Assembly: GCA_003282975.1 (NCBI GenBank)
Contig: QBYD01000003.1
Coordinates: 1-64,000 of the forward strand
Direction: 5' to 3'
Length of the DNA stretch: 64,000 nt
Source: Pelagibacteraceae bacterium AG-325-C10
GTDB lineage: Bacteria; Pseudomonadota; Alphaproteobacteria; Pelagibacterales; Pelagibacteraceae
This document shows, piece by piece, positions 1 to 8,414 of this stretch; the stretch's first letter is position 1; every line of letters starts with the position of its first letter. Under the pieces are notes generated by a model. It was not told the DNA's origin and ran no database searches. It saw nothing but the letters and a program-made list of their open reading frames with translations. Position numbers and translations under genes: made by a program.

Positions 1-562
1 TCAAAAACTTGATCCAATCACAAAATATGACATTCAATGTATGTCAATTGGATTTTTAACAGATCAACAAACACCGATGATATGGCGTGGTCCAATGGTT
101 ACAAGTGCTATTAAAACTTTTACTCAAAAAGTGAACTGGAAAGATTTAGACTTTATTATTGTTGATATGCCTCCAGGCACTGGTGATACACAATTAACTT
201 TTTCACAAGAAATTAAAATGGATGGTGCAATAATAGTCTCTACACCTCAAGAAGTGGCTTTATTGGATGTTAAAAGAGGAATTAAGATGTTTGATAAACT
301 TGGAGTAAAAATTTTAGGGTTAGTTGATAATATGAGTTATTTTACTGGAGATGATGGCAAAAAATATAAAATTTTTGGTGAAGGAGGAGTAAAAAAAACA
401 GCTGAAGAATTTCAAAAAGAATTTTTAGGAGAAATTCCTATCAATCCTGAAGTTGGAAAAAATAGTGATGAAGGAAAGCCTATTGTTGAAGCTAATCCTA
501 AGCATGAAATTTCAAAAATCTATTTAGATTTTGCCAATAAAATTAAATCAACTTATCTTTAA
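1..562 (+). CDS. mrp: Mrp/NBP35/ApbC-type Fe-S carrier ATPase, C-terminal part (5' end outside window)
   Basis: P-loop ATPase of the Mrp/ApbC family, which binds and transfers Fe-S clusters to apoproteins in the cytosol. The reading frame is open from base 2, so the true start and the Walker A motif lie upstream of the window. The visible part has [18 protein letters not shown] (the family's conserved Walker-B-like stretch), the [14 protein letters not shown] segment and the VDNMSYF motif. This family often has a CxxC in the last segment; here the stretch after NMSYF reads [15 protein letters not shown] and shows no CxxC. The 3' end overlaps the convergent thyX by 20 bp. Family assignment is secure; the exact substrate is not. 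Confidence 0.9.
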   Translation, partial: QKLDPITKYDIQCMSIGFLTDQQTPMIWRGPMVTSAIKTFTQKVNWKDLDFIIVDMPPGTGDTQLTFSQEIKMDGAIIVSTPQEVALLDVKRGIKMFDKLGVKILGLVDNMSYFTGDDGKKYKIFGEGGVKKTAEEFQKEFLGEIPINPEVGKNSDEGKPIVEANPKHEISKIYLDFANKIKSTYL

Positions 563-1490
563 GATCAAAAGCAATCATTAATTCGTTCCACTCTCTTTTA
601 GAAAGCCCTGAACTATCAACATCTACACTTTCACCTTTAATAAGTTTTTGAATTATTACTTTTCCTTTTGCAGAAACTTCTGTTCCACCAACTCTATAAT
701 CCATAAACGCATCATAAGTAATTGGAACCCATTTTTTTACAGTATCTAACATTATATCTGCATAAACTCTTATTTCATATTGTGCATGACTATCAGCTCT
801 CAGTCTTAAAAAGTTCATTAAATTTAATAAGTCTGTCTTCCAGTACCACTGAGTATATGTATTTAAAGTTAAATTCATTCTAGCAAGTTCTCTTGCTAAA
901 CCTTTTTTATTTTCATCGATTGTTGAACCATCAAATCTTTCATTCAACATAGTTTCGTAATTATCATATGTTCTTTCAGCATCATTTTTTAAAAGTTCTA
1001 AAACCTCTTTTGCTTGCTCACCTTCCAAAATATCTCCTCTACCTTGGCGGTTACTAGTTGATTGAGCTGCTAAATTATTAGCAGACGGTAGATAAAATTC
1101 TTTATCTAAAATTGAATATCTCGCAGAGTACTCATTAACGTTTGCAGTTCTGTGTCTAATCCATTGACGTGCAATAAATATTGGAAGTTTAATATGATAT
1201 TTAATTTCACACATTTCAAATGGAGTACTATGCCAATGCCTCATTAAATATTTTATTAAACCTTTATCAGTAGACACTTGCTTAGTTCCTTTTCCATAAG
1301 AAACTCTTGCAGATTGGACAATTGATGTATCGTCACCCATGTAATCAATTACTCTCACAAACCCATGATCTAAAGCTGGAATTGCTTCATAAAGTATGTT
1401 TTCTAGTTCAGGGGCAGTGACCCTTTTAGTCTGATTGCTCTGAGACTGTTGATTTTTTATTTCGTCTGCTTGTTCTTTTGTTAATTTCAT
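543..1490 (-). CDS. thyX: Flavin-dependent thymidylate synthase
   Basis: ThyX methylates dUMP to dTMP using methylenetetrahydrofolate, FAD and NADPH. The diagnostic RHRX7S motif is present as [11 protein letters not shown], followed by ARY. At 315 aa it fits the longer alphaproteobacterial ThyX. I chose the ATG at 1490 ([12 protein letters not shown]). An in-frame ATG at 1613 would add 41 residues that are only the antisense of the tmRNA acceptor piece, so it is rejected. The gene is convergent with the mrp-like gene and divergent from ssrA, so its promoter must lie in the antisense strand of the tmRNA acceptor region. Confidence 0.95.
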   Translation of the reverse strand: MKLTKEQADEIKNQQSQSNQTKRVTAPELENILYEAIPALDHGFVRVIDYMGDDTSIVQSARVSYGKGTKQVSTDKGLIKYLMRHWHSTPFEMCEIKYHIKLPIFIARQWIRHRTANVNEYSARYSILDKEFYLPSANNLAAQSTSNRQGRGDILEGEQAKEVLELLKNDAERTYDNYETMLNERFDGSTIDENKKGLARELARMNLTLNTYTQWYWKTDLLNLMNFLRLRADSHAQYEIRVYADIMLDTVKKWVPITYDAFMDYRVGGTEVSAKGKVIIQKLIKGESVDVDSSGLSKREWNELMIAFDLKDKLI

Positions 1491-1530
1491 GATTGTTATT
1501 GAATCTGTTGTGATTCCTTTTATATTAATA

Positions 1531-1790
1531 ATGTTGGTTTTCCAACTACGACGATAAACGAATTTCGTAATAACCATTGCGGACGTGGGGGCAGTACCCA
1601 CCACCTCCACCATTACAACTTATGGGGGTGAACTAGATTCGACGGATGACTAAAGGCTATTCTTTCGTTCGGGATTGTTCCACCGTGACGGGCTAATTTA
1701 TAATTGCTAACGAAAGTTACGCACTTGCTGCTTAATTAACTTTGTTAATTAAGTAGACGGGGTCCGGGGCACCTGGCAACAGAACGCCCC
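1531..1790 (+). ncRNA. ssrA: Permuted two-piece tmRNA (ssrA)
   Basis: Alphaproteobacterial circularly permuted tmRNA: the acceptor piece comes first, then the coding piece. The acceptor piece ends with CCA at 1610-1612; its 5' end near 1531 is approximate. A spacer of about 11 nt (1613-1623) is presumably removed. The coding piece starts at 1624 with GGGGGUG, which pairs with 1602-1608 (one G-U) to form the acceptor stem, followed by the conserved GAUUCGACGG. The tag frame at 1706-1735 reads ANESYALAA-stop, one residue shorter than the E. coli tag and ending in the usual LAA. The stop codon lies in a perfect 10-bp hairpin (1731-1740 with 1744-1753). The coding piece ends in a G4/C4 hairpin at 1766-1790. 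The T-loop reads GGCAGTA rather than the tRNA-like TTCRANY. It rescues stalled ribosomes with SmpB. Confidence 0.93.
1766..1790 (+). repeat. Terminal hairpin of tmRNA coding piece, copy 1 of a repeated element
   Basis: GGGG and CCCC arms flank CACCTGGCAACAGAACG, in which CTG-GCAA-CAG can form an inner stem-loop. The same 25 nt recurs exactly at 2543-2567, and a shortened version lies at 3662-3681, all on the plus strand. Here it forms the 3' end of the tmRNA coding piece. Confidence 0.85.
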
Positions 1791-1868
1791 CTCTCATTTG
1801 TTAATTTAGTTTGCAGTATCAATGTTATTTTAAAAATACAACCGAAGGATTCGGACTGTGTTCGGAAT

Positions 1869-1937
1869 TTAATAACCCATTATCATCAACATAATAATTA
1901 AACCAATTATAAGTGCCCAGTATCCAAAATTTTCCAT
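1869..1937 (-). CDS. Possible 22-aa single-pass membrane peptide
   Basis: A tiny open frame starting MENFGYWALIIGL and ending MIMGY, almost wholly one hydrophobic helix with an acidic N-terminus. It begins 10 bp downstream of the stop of the 153-aa gene on the same strand and could be cotranscribed with it. I see no clear Shine-Dalgarno sequence. Chance is possible in DNA this AT-rich, but a strongly hydrophobic 22-residue frame placed directly behind another gene resembles other overlooked membrane microproteins. Function unknown. Confidence 0.35.
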   Translation of the reverse strand: MENFGYWALIIGLIIMLMIMGY

Positions 1938-1947
1938 TCAAATTTTT

Positions 1948-2409
1948 TTATTTTTTCTTTTTTTTAAATCCTTTAAACAAATAAAATTGAAGACCCATTG
2001 GTGAACTTTTTGCTCCATCTTTCATAAAATCCATTAAATCTTGACCTCCAGTTTTAACTCCTTCTTTAAATTTCTTTTTAGTTTGTAAATCTGGAAATTT
2101 ATGACAAATATCGTTTCCATGTTTTTCACCATAATAAGCTTTGAATATTCTTATAGTAACTATCATCCACGCATTTTTACTTTCTCTCAATTCTGAAACT
2201 TGAAAGTAAAAATCTATAAAACCATACAGGTATCCATATATCCATTCATCTTTTGGCAAAGCATTTTTTGGTGCTAATGATCCTGAGGTCATTGTTGATT
2301 GAACTTGCAAAATGCTCATTAACCAATCATACGATTTTTCAATTTTTTCATCAAAATCTCTGCTTTGTGATGTTTTATCTTTTTTTTTAAACCAATCAAA
2401 AAAACTCAT
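1948..2409 (-). CDS. Hypothetical protein, 153 aa
   Basis: Not recognised. The protein is soluble-looking, with a charged N-terminus (MSFFDWFKKKDK), an aromatic-rich middle (around residues 53-95, with DEWIYGYLYGFIDFYF and KNAWMIVTIRIFKAYYG) and a very basic C-terminus ending FKKKKK. No signal peptide, no metal-binding motif and no clear membrane helix are visible. It is flanked by the tmRNA terminal hairpin (1766-1790) and an exact copy of it (2543-2567), on the opposite strand from ssrA, so it may be an accessory gene inserted behind ssrA. Confidence 0.75.
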   Translation of the reverse strand: MSFFDWFKKKDKTSQSRDFDEKIEKSYDWLMSILQVQSTMTSGSLAPKNALPKDEWIYGYLYGFIDFYFQVSELRESKNAWMIVTIRIFKAYYGEKHGNDICHKFPDLQTKKKFKEGVKTGGQDLMDFMKDGAKSSPMGLQFYLFKGFKKKKK

Positions 2410-2451
2410 GATCCAAGGTTAACAAATCGAGTAACTCATTACGAGTAGATT

Positions 2452-2473
2452 TTGACTCGGAATTGACTCGGAA
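2452..2473. repeat. Tandem 11-mer duplication
   Basis: TTGACTCGGAA occurs twice back to back in the 162-bp spacer between the 153-aa gene and the M23-like gene. The same spacer also contains a small inverted repeat (ACTC-attac-GAGT) and the second copy of the ssrA terminal hairpin. Role unknown. Confidence 0.8.
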
Positions 2474-2542
2474 TTATTCTATAATTTGGTTAATTTAAAA
2501 ACCAAGGATTGTTGCAATATAAGGATTATTGAAACAAAGTTC

Positions 2543-2567
2543 GGGGCACCTGGCAACAGAACGCCCC
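2543..2567 (+). repeat. Exact second copy of the tmRNA 3' hairpin
   Basis: Identical over 25 nt to 1766-1790 and here followed by TTTTCT, so on the plus strand it resembles an intrinsic terminator. No plus-strand gene precedes it, and it lies directly behind the stop codon of the minus-strand gene at 2572. This is compatible with an att-like remnant of insertion at ssrA or with a dispersed terminator-like repeat. Confidence 0.85.
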
Positions 2568-2571
2568 TTTT

Positions 2572-3429
2572 CTAATTGTAATAACCAATCTCCTTAAGAT
2601 ATTTCTTATTAACAATTGGTAGAAGATAATAGTCAGAATTATCAGATGGAAAATTTTCCCAAATTATATCTTTCCTCGCTTCTGGAGTGTAATAACACTG
2701 GTAGCAATGAAGTGGTGACCATTTTTTGCACTCCTTTTGTTTAAAATTTTTTTTTATTTGTAAGTCACACAATTTTTTTTCTTTCTCACTTAAATTTTCA
2801 TTATTTATTATAAATGAAAAAGAAATATGAGGGTCACCTTTACTATTACTTCCAGTTGTTCCTGAGTGACCAATTAAATCGCCTTTCTTAACCCACATTT
2901 TTTTTTTTATTATTTTGTCAGAATAACCTCCACAATAATTTGGATTTCTTTTGTACTTTTCAGTGCCAAATTCTAATGGTCTTTCACAATTTCCTTTACC
3001 AAAACCAGGTACAAAAGGTGTATCCATCAGATGATAAAATAATATCTGATTTTGATTTTTATCAACAAACATTAATTCAACATCATCGAAAATATAATCA
3101 ATACCCTGTTTCTTTTGGGTTTTGTTATAAATTCTGCTTCTTTGTTTTGCGCTCCTGTCTTTTGCATACAATAATTTCATATCAGTTACAGCAAACACTG
3201 GAGTTCCCCTTTTTACTAAAATAGAAGTTCCTCTTTTTAGTGGGTAACCTTTTGCTTTAGAGCATCTTGAGGAGTTTTTAAAAGCGATTGCGCCAGGACT
3301 ATCTATTTTTGCTCCATTAAAATTGCAAGGTAGTTTTTTATAGGTCTTATATTTAATTTTGGTCTCGGCAAACGAATTTGCTGTAAAAAAAGGAAATATT
3401 AAAATTATAATCCATAAAATTTTTCTCAT
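2572..3429 (-). CDS. Secreted M23/LytM-fold protein, probably catalytically degenerate
   Basis: 285 aa with a clear N-terminal signal peptide (hydrophobic residues 4-20, cleavage likely after NSFA). The core resembles the LytM/M23 peptidase fold: RGTPVFAVTD at about residues 75-84, LFYHLM, VKKGDLIGHSGTTG, and a final PHISFSF in place of the usual HLHFE. M23 enzymes hold zinc with an HxxxD and an HxH motif. Here I find no HxxxD upstream, and HxH is reduced to HIS, so zinc-dependent activity is doubtful. It contains several cysteines that could form disulfides in the periplasm. It may be a non-catalytic regulator or a diverged enzyme. It lies between two copies of the ssrA-like hairpin. Confidence 0.7.
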   Translation of the reverse strand: MRKILWIIILIFPFFTANSFAETKIKYKTYKKLPCNFNGAKIDSPGAIAFKNSSRCSKAKGYPLKRGTSILVKRGTPVFAVTDMKLLYAKDRSAKQRSRIYNKTQKKQGIDYIFDDVELMFVDKNQNQILFYHLMDTPFVPGFGKGNCERPLEFGTEKYKRNPNYCGGYSDKIIKKKMWVKKGDLIGHSGTTGSNSKGDPHISFSFIINNENLSEKEKKLCDLQIKKNFKQKECKKWSPLHCYQCYYTPEARKDIIWENFPSDNSDYYLLPIVNKKYLKEIGYYN

Positions 3430-3598
3430 ACTAAATAATTATAGAAATATTATTAAAACAAATAAATACATTTATTTGTTTTAATAAATTGTAATATCAA
3501 TTTTAAAGGCAATTTCAGATTTTAGGTTACGATAAAAGAATAATTGCCCCCAATTTCAATGAAGTTTCAAAACAAGGTTTAGGACAAAAGTTAAAACT

Positions 3599-3622
3599 CT
3601 CAATGAAGTCCTCAATGAAGTC
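3599..3622. repeat. Tandem 12-mer duplication
   Basis: CTCAATGAAGTC occurs twice with no gap, and a further CAATGAAGT lies upstream at 3558-3566. These are inside the 255-bp spacer (3430-3684) between the M23-like gene and ppdK, which contains no recognisable gene. Role unknown. Confidence 0.8.
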
Positions 3623-3661
3623 TTTCAAAAAAGTATTATTTTCTGTTATAAACTGGTTTAA

Positions 3662-3681
3662 GGGGTAGAACAGAACGCCCC
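3662..3681 (+). repeat. Shortened third copy of the tmRNA-type hairpin
   Basis: GGGG and CCCC arms enclose TAGAACAGAACG. The 3' half, AACAGAACGCCCC, is identical to the copies at 1766-1790 and 2543-2567, while the inner stem is lost. It sits immediately behind the ppdK stop codon, on the opposite strand to ppdK. Confidence 0.65.
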
Positions 3682-3684
3682 TAA

Positions 3685-6348
3685 TTAATTTATTTTTTTT
3701 AGTTCTGCCTGTGCTGCAGCTAATCTTGCAATTGGGACTCTATATGGTGAACAAGAAACATAATTTAAACCTGCTTTGGAACAAAAATGAATACTCATAG
3801 GATCGCCACCATGTTCGCCACATATTCCTAATTTAAGTTTTTTATTTTGGCTTTTGCCTTTTTCAACTGCAATCTCAACTAAATCTGCAACACCCTCATC
3901 TATTGATATAAAAGGATCAATCGAAAATATCTTATTTTCTATATAATCATTTAAAAACTTTCCACTATCATCCCTGCTAATACCAAATGTTGTTTGGGTT
4001 AAATCATTGGTTCCAAAACTAAAAAACTCTGCATGTTTAGCAATTTCCTTTGCTTTAATTGCAGCTCTTGGTAATTCGATCATTGTTCCAACCATAAATT
4101 TAATTTTTACATTTTGTTTTTTTTTAACTTCGCTAGCAACTTTGATTACCAAATCTTTCATAATCTTAATTTCTGCTTCTGTAGAAACTAATGGAATCAT
4201 TATTTCTGGAAAGGCTGATTTAATTTTTTTCTTTTGTAGTTCTGCTAAAGCTTCAAAAATAGCTCTACACTGCATTTCATATATTTCTGGAAAAGATATA
4301 CCAAGTCTACATCCTCTATGACCCAACATAGGATTTTGCTCATGTAGTTCACTTATTCTTATTTCAATTTCCTCAACAGGTAAATTCACAACATTTGCAA
4401 CTTCATTAATTTCTTTATTTGTACGAGGTAAAAATTCATGAAGCGGAGGGTCAAGCAATCTAACAGTAACTGGAAGTCCACTCATAATCTTAAATATTTC
4501 TATAAAATCTTTTTTTTGATGAGGCAAAAGTTTATTAAGTGCTATTGATCTATCCTCTATAGTTTTTGATAAAATCATTTCTCTTACAGATAAAATTCTT
4601 TCTTCATCAAAAAACATATGTTCCGTTCTACAAAGGCCAATACCTTCTGCTCCAAAATTTTTGGCCGTTTTTGTATCCTTTGGTGTTTCTGAATTAGTTC
4701 TAATATTTAATTTTCTAAAACTATCAGCCCATGACATTAGCTTTGAAAAATCTCCTGAAATTTCTGGTTTAACTGTAGCAACGCTTCCCTCAATAATTCT
4801 ACCTGTTGAACCATCAATGGTGATAATATCACCTTCTTTTATTTCCATTGATGAAGTTGTAAAACTTTTATTTTCATAATTGATATCAATTTCACTAGAA
4901 CCTGAAACACATGGACGCCCCATGCCTCTTGCAACTACTGCTGCATGGCTTGTCATTCCTCCTCTTGCAGTTAAAATCCCTTTAGCTGCATGCATTCCTT
5001 GAATGTCTTCTGGGGAAGTTTCTACTCTTACTAAAATTGTGTCTTGCATAATTGCCGTTAATCTTTCGGCTTCCTCTGAGGTAAACACTACTTTACCACT
5101 TGCTGCCCCAGGTGATGCTGGTAGTCCATTTGCAATGACATTTATTGTATCTTTTTCATCTAAAGTAGGATGAAGTAAAGTATCTAGTGAATTGGGATCA
5201 ATTCTTAAAACAGCCTCTTTTTTTGAAATTAATTTTTCTTTTACCATATCAACTGCTATTTTTACTGCTGACTTAGCAGTTCTTTTTCCTGATCTTGTTT
5301 GAAGCATCCACAATTTTTTATTCTCAACTGTAAATTCAACGTCTTGCATATCTTTGTAATGTTTCTCTAACTTTTTTAAAATTTTATGAAGTTGTTTATA
5401 TACAGCTGGCATTACTTCCTCCATTGAGAGGGCTTTTACTTTTGCTTTTAATCTTGCCTTTTTAGTTATGTATTGAGGGGTTCTTGTACCAGCAACTACA
5501 TCTTCCCCTTGTGCATTAATTAAATATTCGCCATATATTTCATTTAAACCATCTGAAGGATTTCTAGTAAACACAACTCCAGTTGCGCAATCTTCTCCCA
5601 TGTTTCCAAAAACCATTGATTGAACGTTCACTGCCGTTCCCCATTCAGCTGGAATTTGATTTAATTTTCTATAAACTTTTGCTCTGTTACTTTCCCAAGA
5701 CAAAAATACTGCACTTATTGAACCTAACAATTGTTCATAAACATTTTGTGGAAAATCTTTTTTAGCTTTATCTTTAACAGTCTTTTTAAAATCTTTAATT
5801 AATCCATCCCAATCATCCTCATCAAGGTCAGTATCTAAAAGAACACCTTTAGTAAGTTTATAATTTTCAATTAATTCTTCAAAATGATAACCTTCAACTC
5901 CCATTACTACGTTGCCATACATTTGAATAAATCTTCTGTAGCTATCTTTTGCAAACCTTCCATTTGAAGTTTTTAAAGCTAATGCATTTACAGTTTTATC
6001 ATTTAAACCAAGGTTTAAAATTGTATCCATCATTCCTGGCATTGATACTCTAGCACCAGATCTCACAGATAAAAGTAAGGGATTTTTTAAATCTCCAAAT
6101 TTTTTTCCAACTTCTTTTTCAATTATTTGTAACTCTTTTTTTACCTGATTAATTAGATTTTGATTTAATTTTTTTTTATCTTTATAAAAAATTTCACAAA
6201 CTTTTGTCGAAATTGTAAATCCAGGGGGGACTGGAAGACCCATTTTTCCCATTTCAGAAAGGTTTGCTCCTTTCCCACCTAAAAAATTTTTGGGATTTCT
6301 TATTTTCTTACTATCTTTAGAATTAAAATTTAAAATAAGTTTTTTCAT
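3685..6348 (-). CDS. ppdK: Pyruvate, phosphate dikinase
   Basis: Interconverts pyruvate, ATP and phosphate with PEP, AMP and pyrophosphate, giving PEP for gluconeogenesis or using PPi in glycolysis. The 887-aa length matches the family. N-terminal nucleotide-binding domain (NFLGGKGANLSEM, RSGARVSMPGMMDT), swivelling phosphohistidine domain with GGMTSHAAVVARGMGRPCVSG-type motif (catalytic H468), and C-terminal PEP/pyruvate barrel with the GICGEHGGDP loop (catalytic C843). The start codon overlaps the glyS stop by one base (TAATG), so it is translationally coupled to the glyQ-glyS operon, a common alphaproteobacterial arrangement. Confidence 0.97.
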   Translation of the reverse strand: MKKLILNFNSKDSKKIRNPKNFLGGKGANLSEMGKMGLPVPPGFTISTKVCEIFYKDKKKLNQNLINQVKKELQIIEKEVGKKFGDLKNPLLLSVRSGARVSMPGMMDTILNLGLNDKTVNALALKTSNGRFAKDSYRRFIQMYGNVVMGVEGYHFEELIENYKLTKGVLLDTDLDEDDWDGLIKDFKKTVKDKAKKDFPQNVYEQLLGSISAVFLSWESNRAKVYRKLNQIPAEWGTAVNVQSMVFGNMGEDCATGVVFTRNPSDGLNEIYGEYLINAQGEDVVAGTRTPQYITKKARLKAKVKALSMEEVMPAVYKQLHKILKKLEKHYKDMQDVEFTVENKKLWMLQTRSGKRTAKSAVKIAVDMVKEKLISKKEAVLRIDPNSLDTLLHPTLDEKDTINVIANGLPASPGAASGKVVFTSEEAERLTAIMQDTILVRVETSPEDIQGMHAAKGILTARGGMTSHAAVVARGMGRPCVSGSSEIDINYENKSFTTSSMEIKEGDIITIDGSTGRIIEGSVATVKPEISGDFSKLMSWADSFRKLNIRTNSETPKDTKTAKNFGAEGIGLCRTEHMFFDEERILSVREMILSKTIEDRSIALNKLLPHQKKDFIEIFKIMSGLPVTVRLLDPPLHEFLPRTNKEINEVANVVNLPVEEIEIRISELHEQNPMLGHRGCRLGISFPEIYEMQCRAIFEALAELQKKKIKSAFPEIMIPLVSTEAEIKIMKDLVIKVASEVKKKQNVKIKFMVGTMIELPRAAIKAKEIAKHAEFFSFGTNDLTQTTFGISRDDSGKFLNDYIENKIFSIDPFISIDEGVADLVEIAVEKGKSQNKKLKLGICGEHGGDPMSIHFCSKAGLNYVSCSPYRVPIARLAAAQAELKKIN

Positions 6349-8414
6349 TAGTGGGTATTAATTAAAGAAAAATTAACATAATTATCAAACGTTTTACATA
6401 ACATTTGAATTAGTTCTAGTCTGTTTTTTTTAATAGTTGTATCTTCCTCATTTACTATGACATTATCAAAAAAATCAAAAACTACTTTTTTGGAATCGGC
6501 TAAATAGGTTAGAGACTTCTCAAAATTTTCATCTTTATTGATGCTATTAAAATACTTACCTAGTTCATTTATTTTTTTGAATAAATTTTTTTCAAAATCT
6601 GTTTTAAAAATACCAGGATCAGTTGAATTTGATAGCTCAATATTTTGATTTTTGAGTTCACTTTCAAGTATATTTGAAGCTCTCTTGTAACTCGAAATTA
6701 AATCTATTCCATTTGGATTTCTAATAATTTTATTCAAACTCTTAGCCTTCCCAAAAATAACAACTATATTATCTAAATTAAAAGAATTTGCTGATGCTTG
6801 AATTATATCATGACGAATTGTTTCTTCTTTCATGAAAAACTTTAATCTTTCCATTAAAAATTCTGATAATTCTATCTGCAAATACTTGTTTTCAAATTCA
6901 AAGCCTTGATCAGCATATAAGCTTGATGAATAACTTATTAAATCTCGAATTTTAAAATCTTTTTTATTTTGAGCAATTATTCTAATTATTCCAAGTGCTA
7001 ATCTTCTTAAAGCATAAGGATCTTTTGAACTTGTTGGCTTTTGATTTATCCCAAAAAAGCCAACTAAAGTGTCTATTTTATCAGCTAATGATAATGCAAT
7101 ACTATATGGTTTTTTTGGTATTTTTGATTCTGAACCTATTGGTAAATATTGTTCGCTTATTGCTAGTGATACATCTTTTTCAAATCCTTGAGCCTCGGCA
7201 AAATAACCTCCCATGATTCCTTGAAGTTCAGGAAATTCTCCTACAAGTTCAGATACTAAATCAACTTTGCAAACTGAAGCTGATAGTTCTACTTTTTCTT
7301 TACTTATCAATAACTCATCTGATAGCATCCCTCCAAGTTTTTTCATACGTTGTACTTTGTCAAAATATGTGCCTAGTCCTTTAAAGTAATTCATAGATTT
7401 TAACTTTGAAACTTTTTTAACTAAATTTTGAGATTTATCTTTTAACCAAAAAAACTCAGCATCGCTTAATCTTGCTTCTACAACTCTCTCATTACCTAAT
7501 TTAATAAACCCTTTTTTATCTTGTTTGTTTGTTACAACTAAAAATTCATTTGTAATATTTCCTTTATTATCAAAAGTCGGAAAGTATTTTTGATGATTTT
7601 GCATAGTTATTATTAGAATTTCTTTTGGAATATTTAGAAATTTTCTATCAAATTCACAAAGCAATACATTTGGTTGATCTGTTAAATCTACTACCTCATC
7701 AAGTAATTTCGTGTTTTTTTTAATTCTGATATTTTTTTTGGCTAAAATTTCATTAAATTTTTTTTCAATTAAATTTTTTCTTAACTCTTGATCTACAATA
7801 ATATTAAGTTTTTTAAAAAATTTATTGTAATCTTTAAAGTTAATAAAAATTTTTTTGTTTTCTTCAAATTCTTTATCAATAAAAGTTGTGTTTGATGAAC
7901 GTAAATGATGAAAATCGAAAGTTAGTTTTTTCTTATCATAAATAGCAAGTATTGACTTTAATGGTCTACCCCATTTTAAATTATAATTGCCCCATTTCAT
8001 TGACTTTTTCCATTGAATCTTTTCTAATGTTTTGGGGATAAATTCCTCTAATAATTCATATGTATTAAGTTTTTTTAATTTAGTTTTAAAAAAAAAAAAC
8101 TCTTTGTTATCTATTATTTTTTTATAAAGATCGTTTTTAGAAATATTGTTTGATCTTATAAATCCTTCTAATGCTACTTCAGGTGCATTTATATTTGGTC
8201 CTTTAATCTCTTCAGATTTTAAAACTACCTGTTTTTGTAGGCCCTCAAACAAAATTATTAATCTATTGGGTGTAGAAAAAGATGAGCCTTTTTTGTAAGA
8301 AATCAATCTTTCATTGAAAAATTTTTTAAAACTACCTATCAAATCTTCTCGTAATTTTTTTTGGAGTGATGAAGGTATTTCTTCACTAAATAATTCTAAG
8401 AAAAATTCTGACAT
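6348..8414 (-). CDS. glyS: Glycine-tRNA ligase beta subunit
   Basis: Beta chain of the heterotetrameric alpha2-beta2 glycyl-tRNA synthetase, carrying the tRNA-binding and HD-like/anticodon-binding domains. At 688 aa it has the usual length. Recognisable segments include the N-terminal SEFFLELFSEEIPSS, MKWGNYNLKWGRPLKSILAIYD, MQNHQKYFPTFD and the SKDPYALRRLALGIIRI motif. It follows glyQ with no gap and overlaps ppdK by one base, so all three are probably one transcript. Confidence 0.96.
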   Translation of the reverse strand: MSEFFLELFSEEIPSSLQKKLREDLIGSFKKFFNERLISYKKGSSFSTPNRLIILFEGLQKQVVLKSEEIKGPNINAPEVALEGFIRSNNISKNDLYKKIIDNKEFFFFKTKLKKLNTYELLEEFIPKTLEKIQWKKSMKWGNYNLKWGRPLKSILAIYDKKKLTFDFHHLRSSNTTFIDKEFEENKKIFINFKDYNKFFKKLNIIVDQELRKNLIEKKFNEILAKKNIRIKKNTKLLDEVVDLTDQPNVLLCEFDRKFLNIPKEILIITMQNHQKYFPTFDNKGNITNEFLVVTNKQDKKGFIKLGNERVVEARLSDAEFFWLKDKSQNLVKKVSKLKSMNYFKGLGTYFDKVQRMKKLGGMLSDELLISKEKVELSASVCKVDLVSELVGEFPELQGIMGGYFAEAQGFEKDVSLAISEQYLPIGSESKIPKKPYSIALSLADKIDTLVGFFGINQKPTSSKDPYALRRLALGIIRIIAQNKKDFKIRDLISYSSSLYADQGFEFENKYLQIELSEFLMERLKFFMKEETIRHDIIQASANSFNLDNIVVIFGKAKSLNKIIRNPNGIDLISSYKRASNILESELKNQNIELSNSTDPGIFKTDFEKNLFKKINELGKYFNSINKDENFEKSLTYLADSKKVVFDFFDNVIVNEEDTTIKKNRLELIQMLCKTFDNYVNFSLINTH

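Noticed and set aside
1583-1612. Unusual T-loop (GGCAGTA) in the tmRNA acceptor piece as a novelty
   Set aside because: It deviates from tRNA consensus, but I believe similar loops occur in other alphaproteobacterial permuted tmRNAs, so I did not rate it as new.
1491-1613. N-terminal extension of ThyX from the ATG at 1613
   Set aside because: The added 41 residues are the antisense of the tmRNA acceptor piece, with no ThyX similarity; the family start is at 1490.
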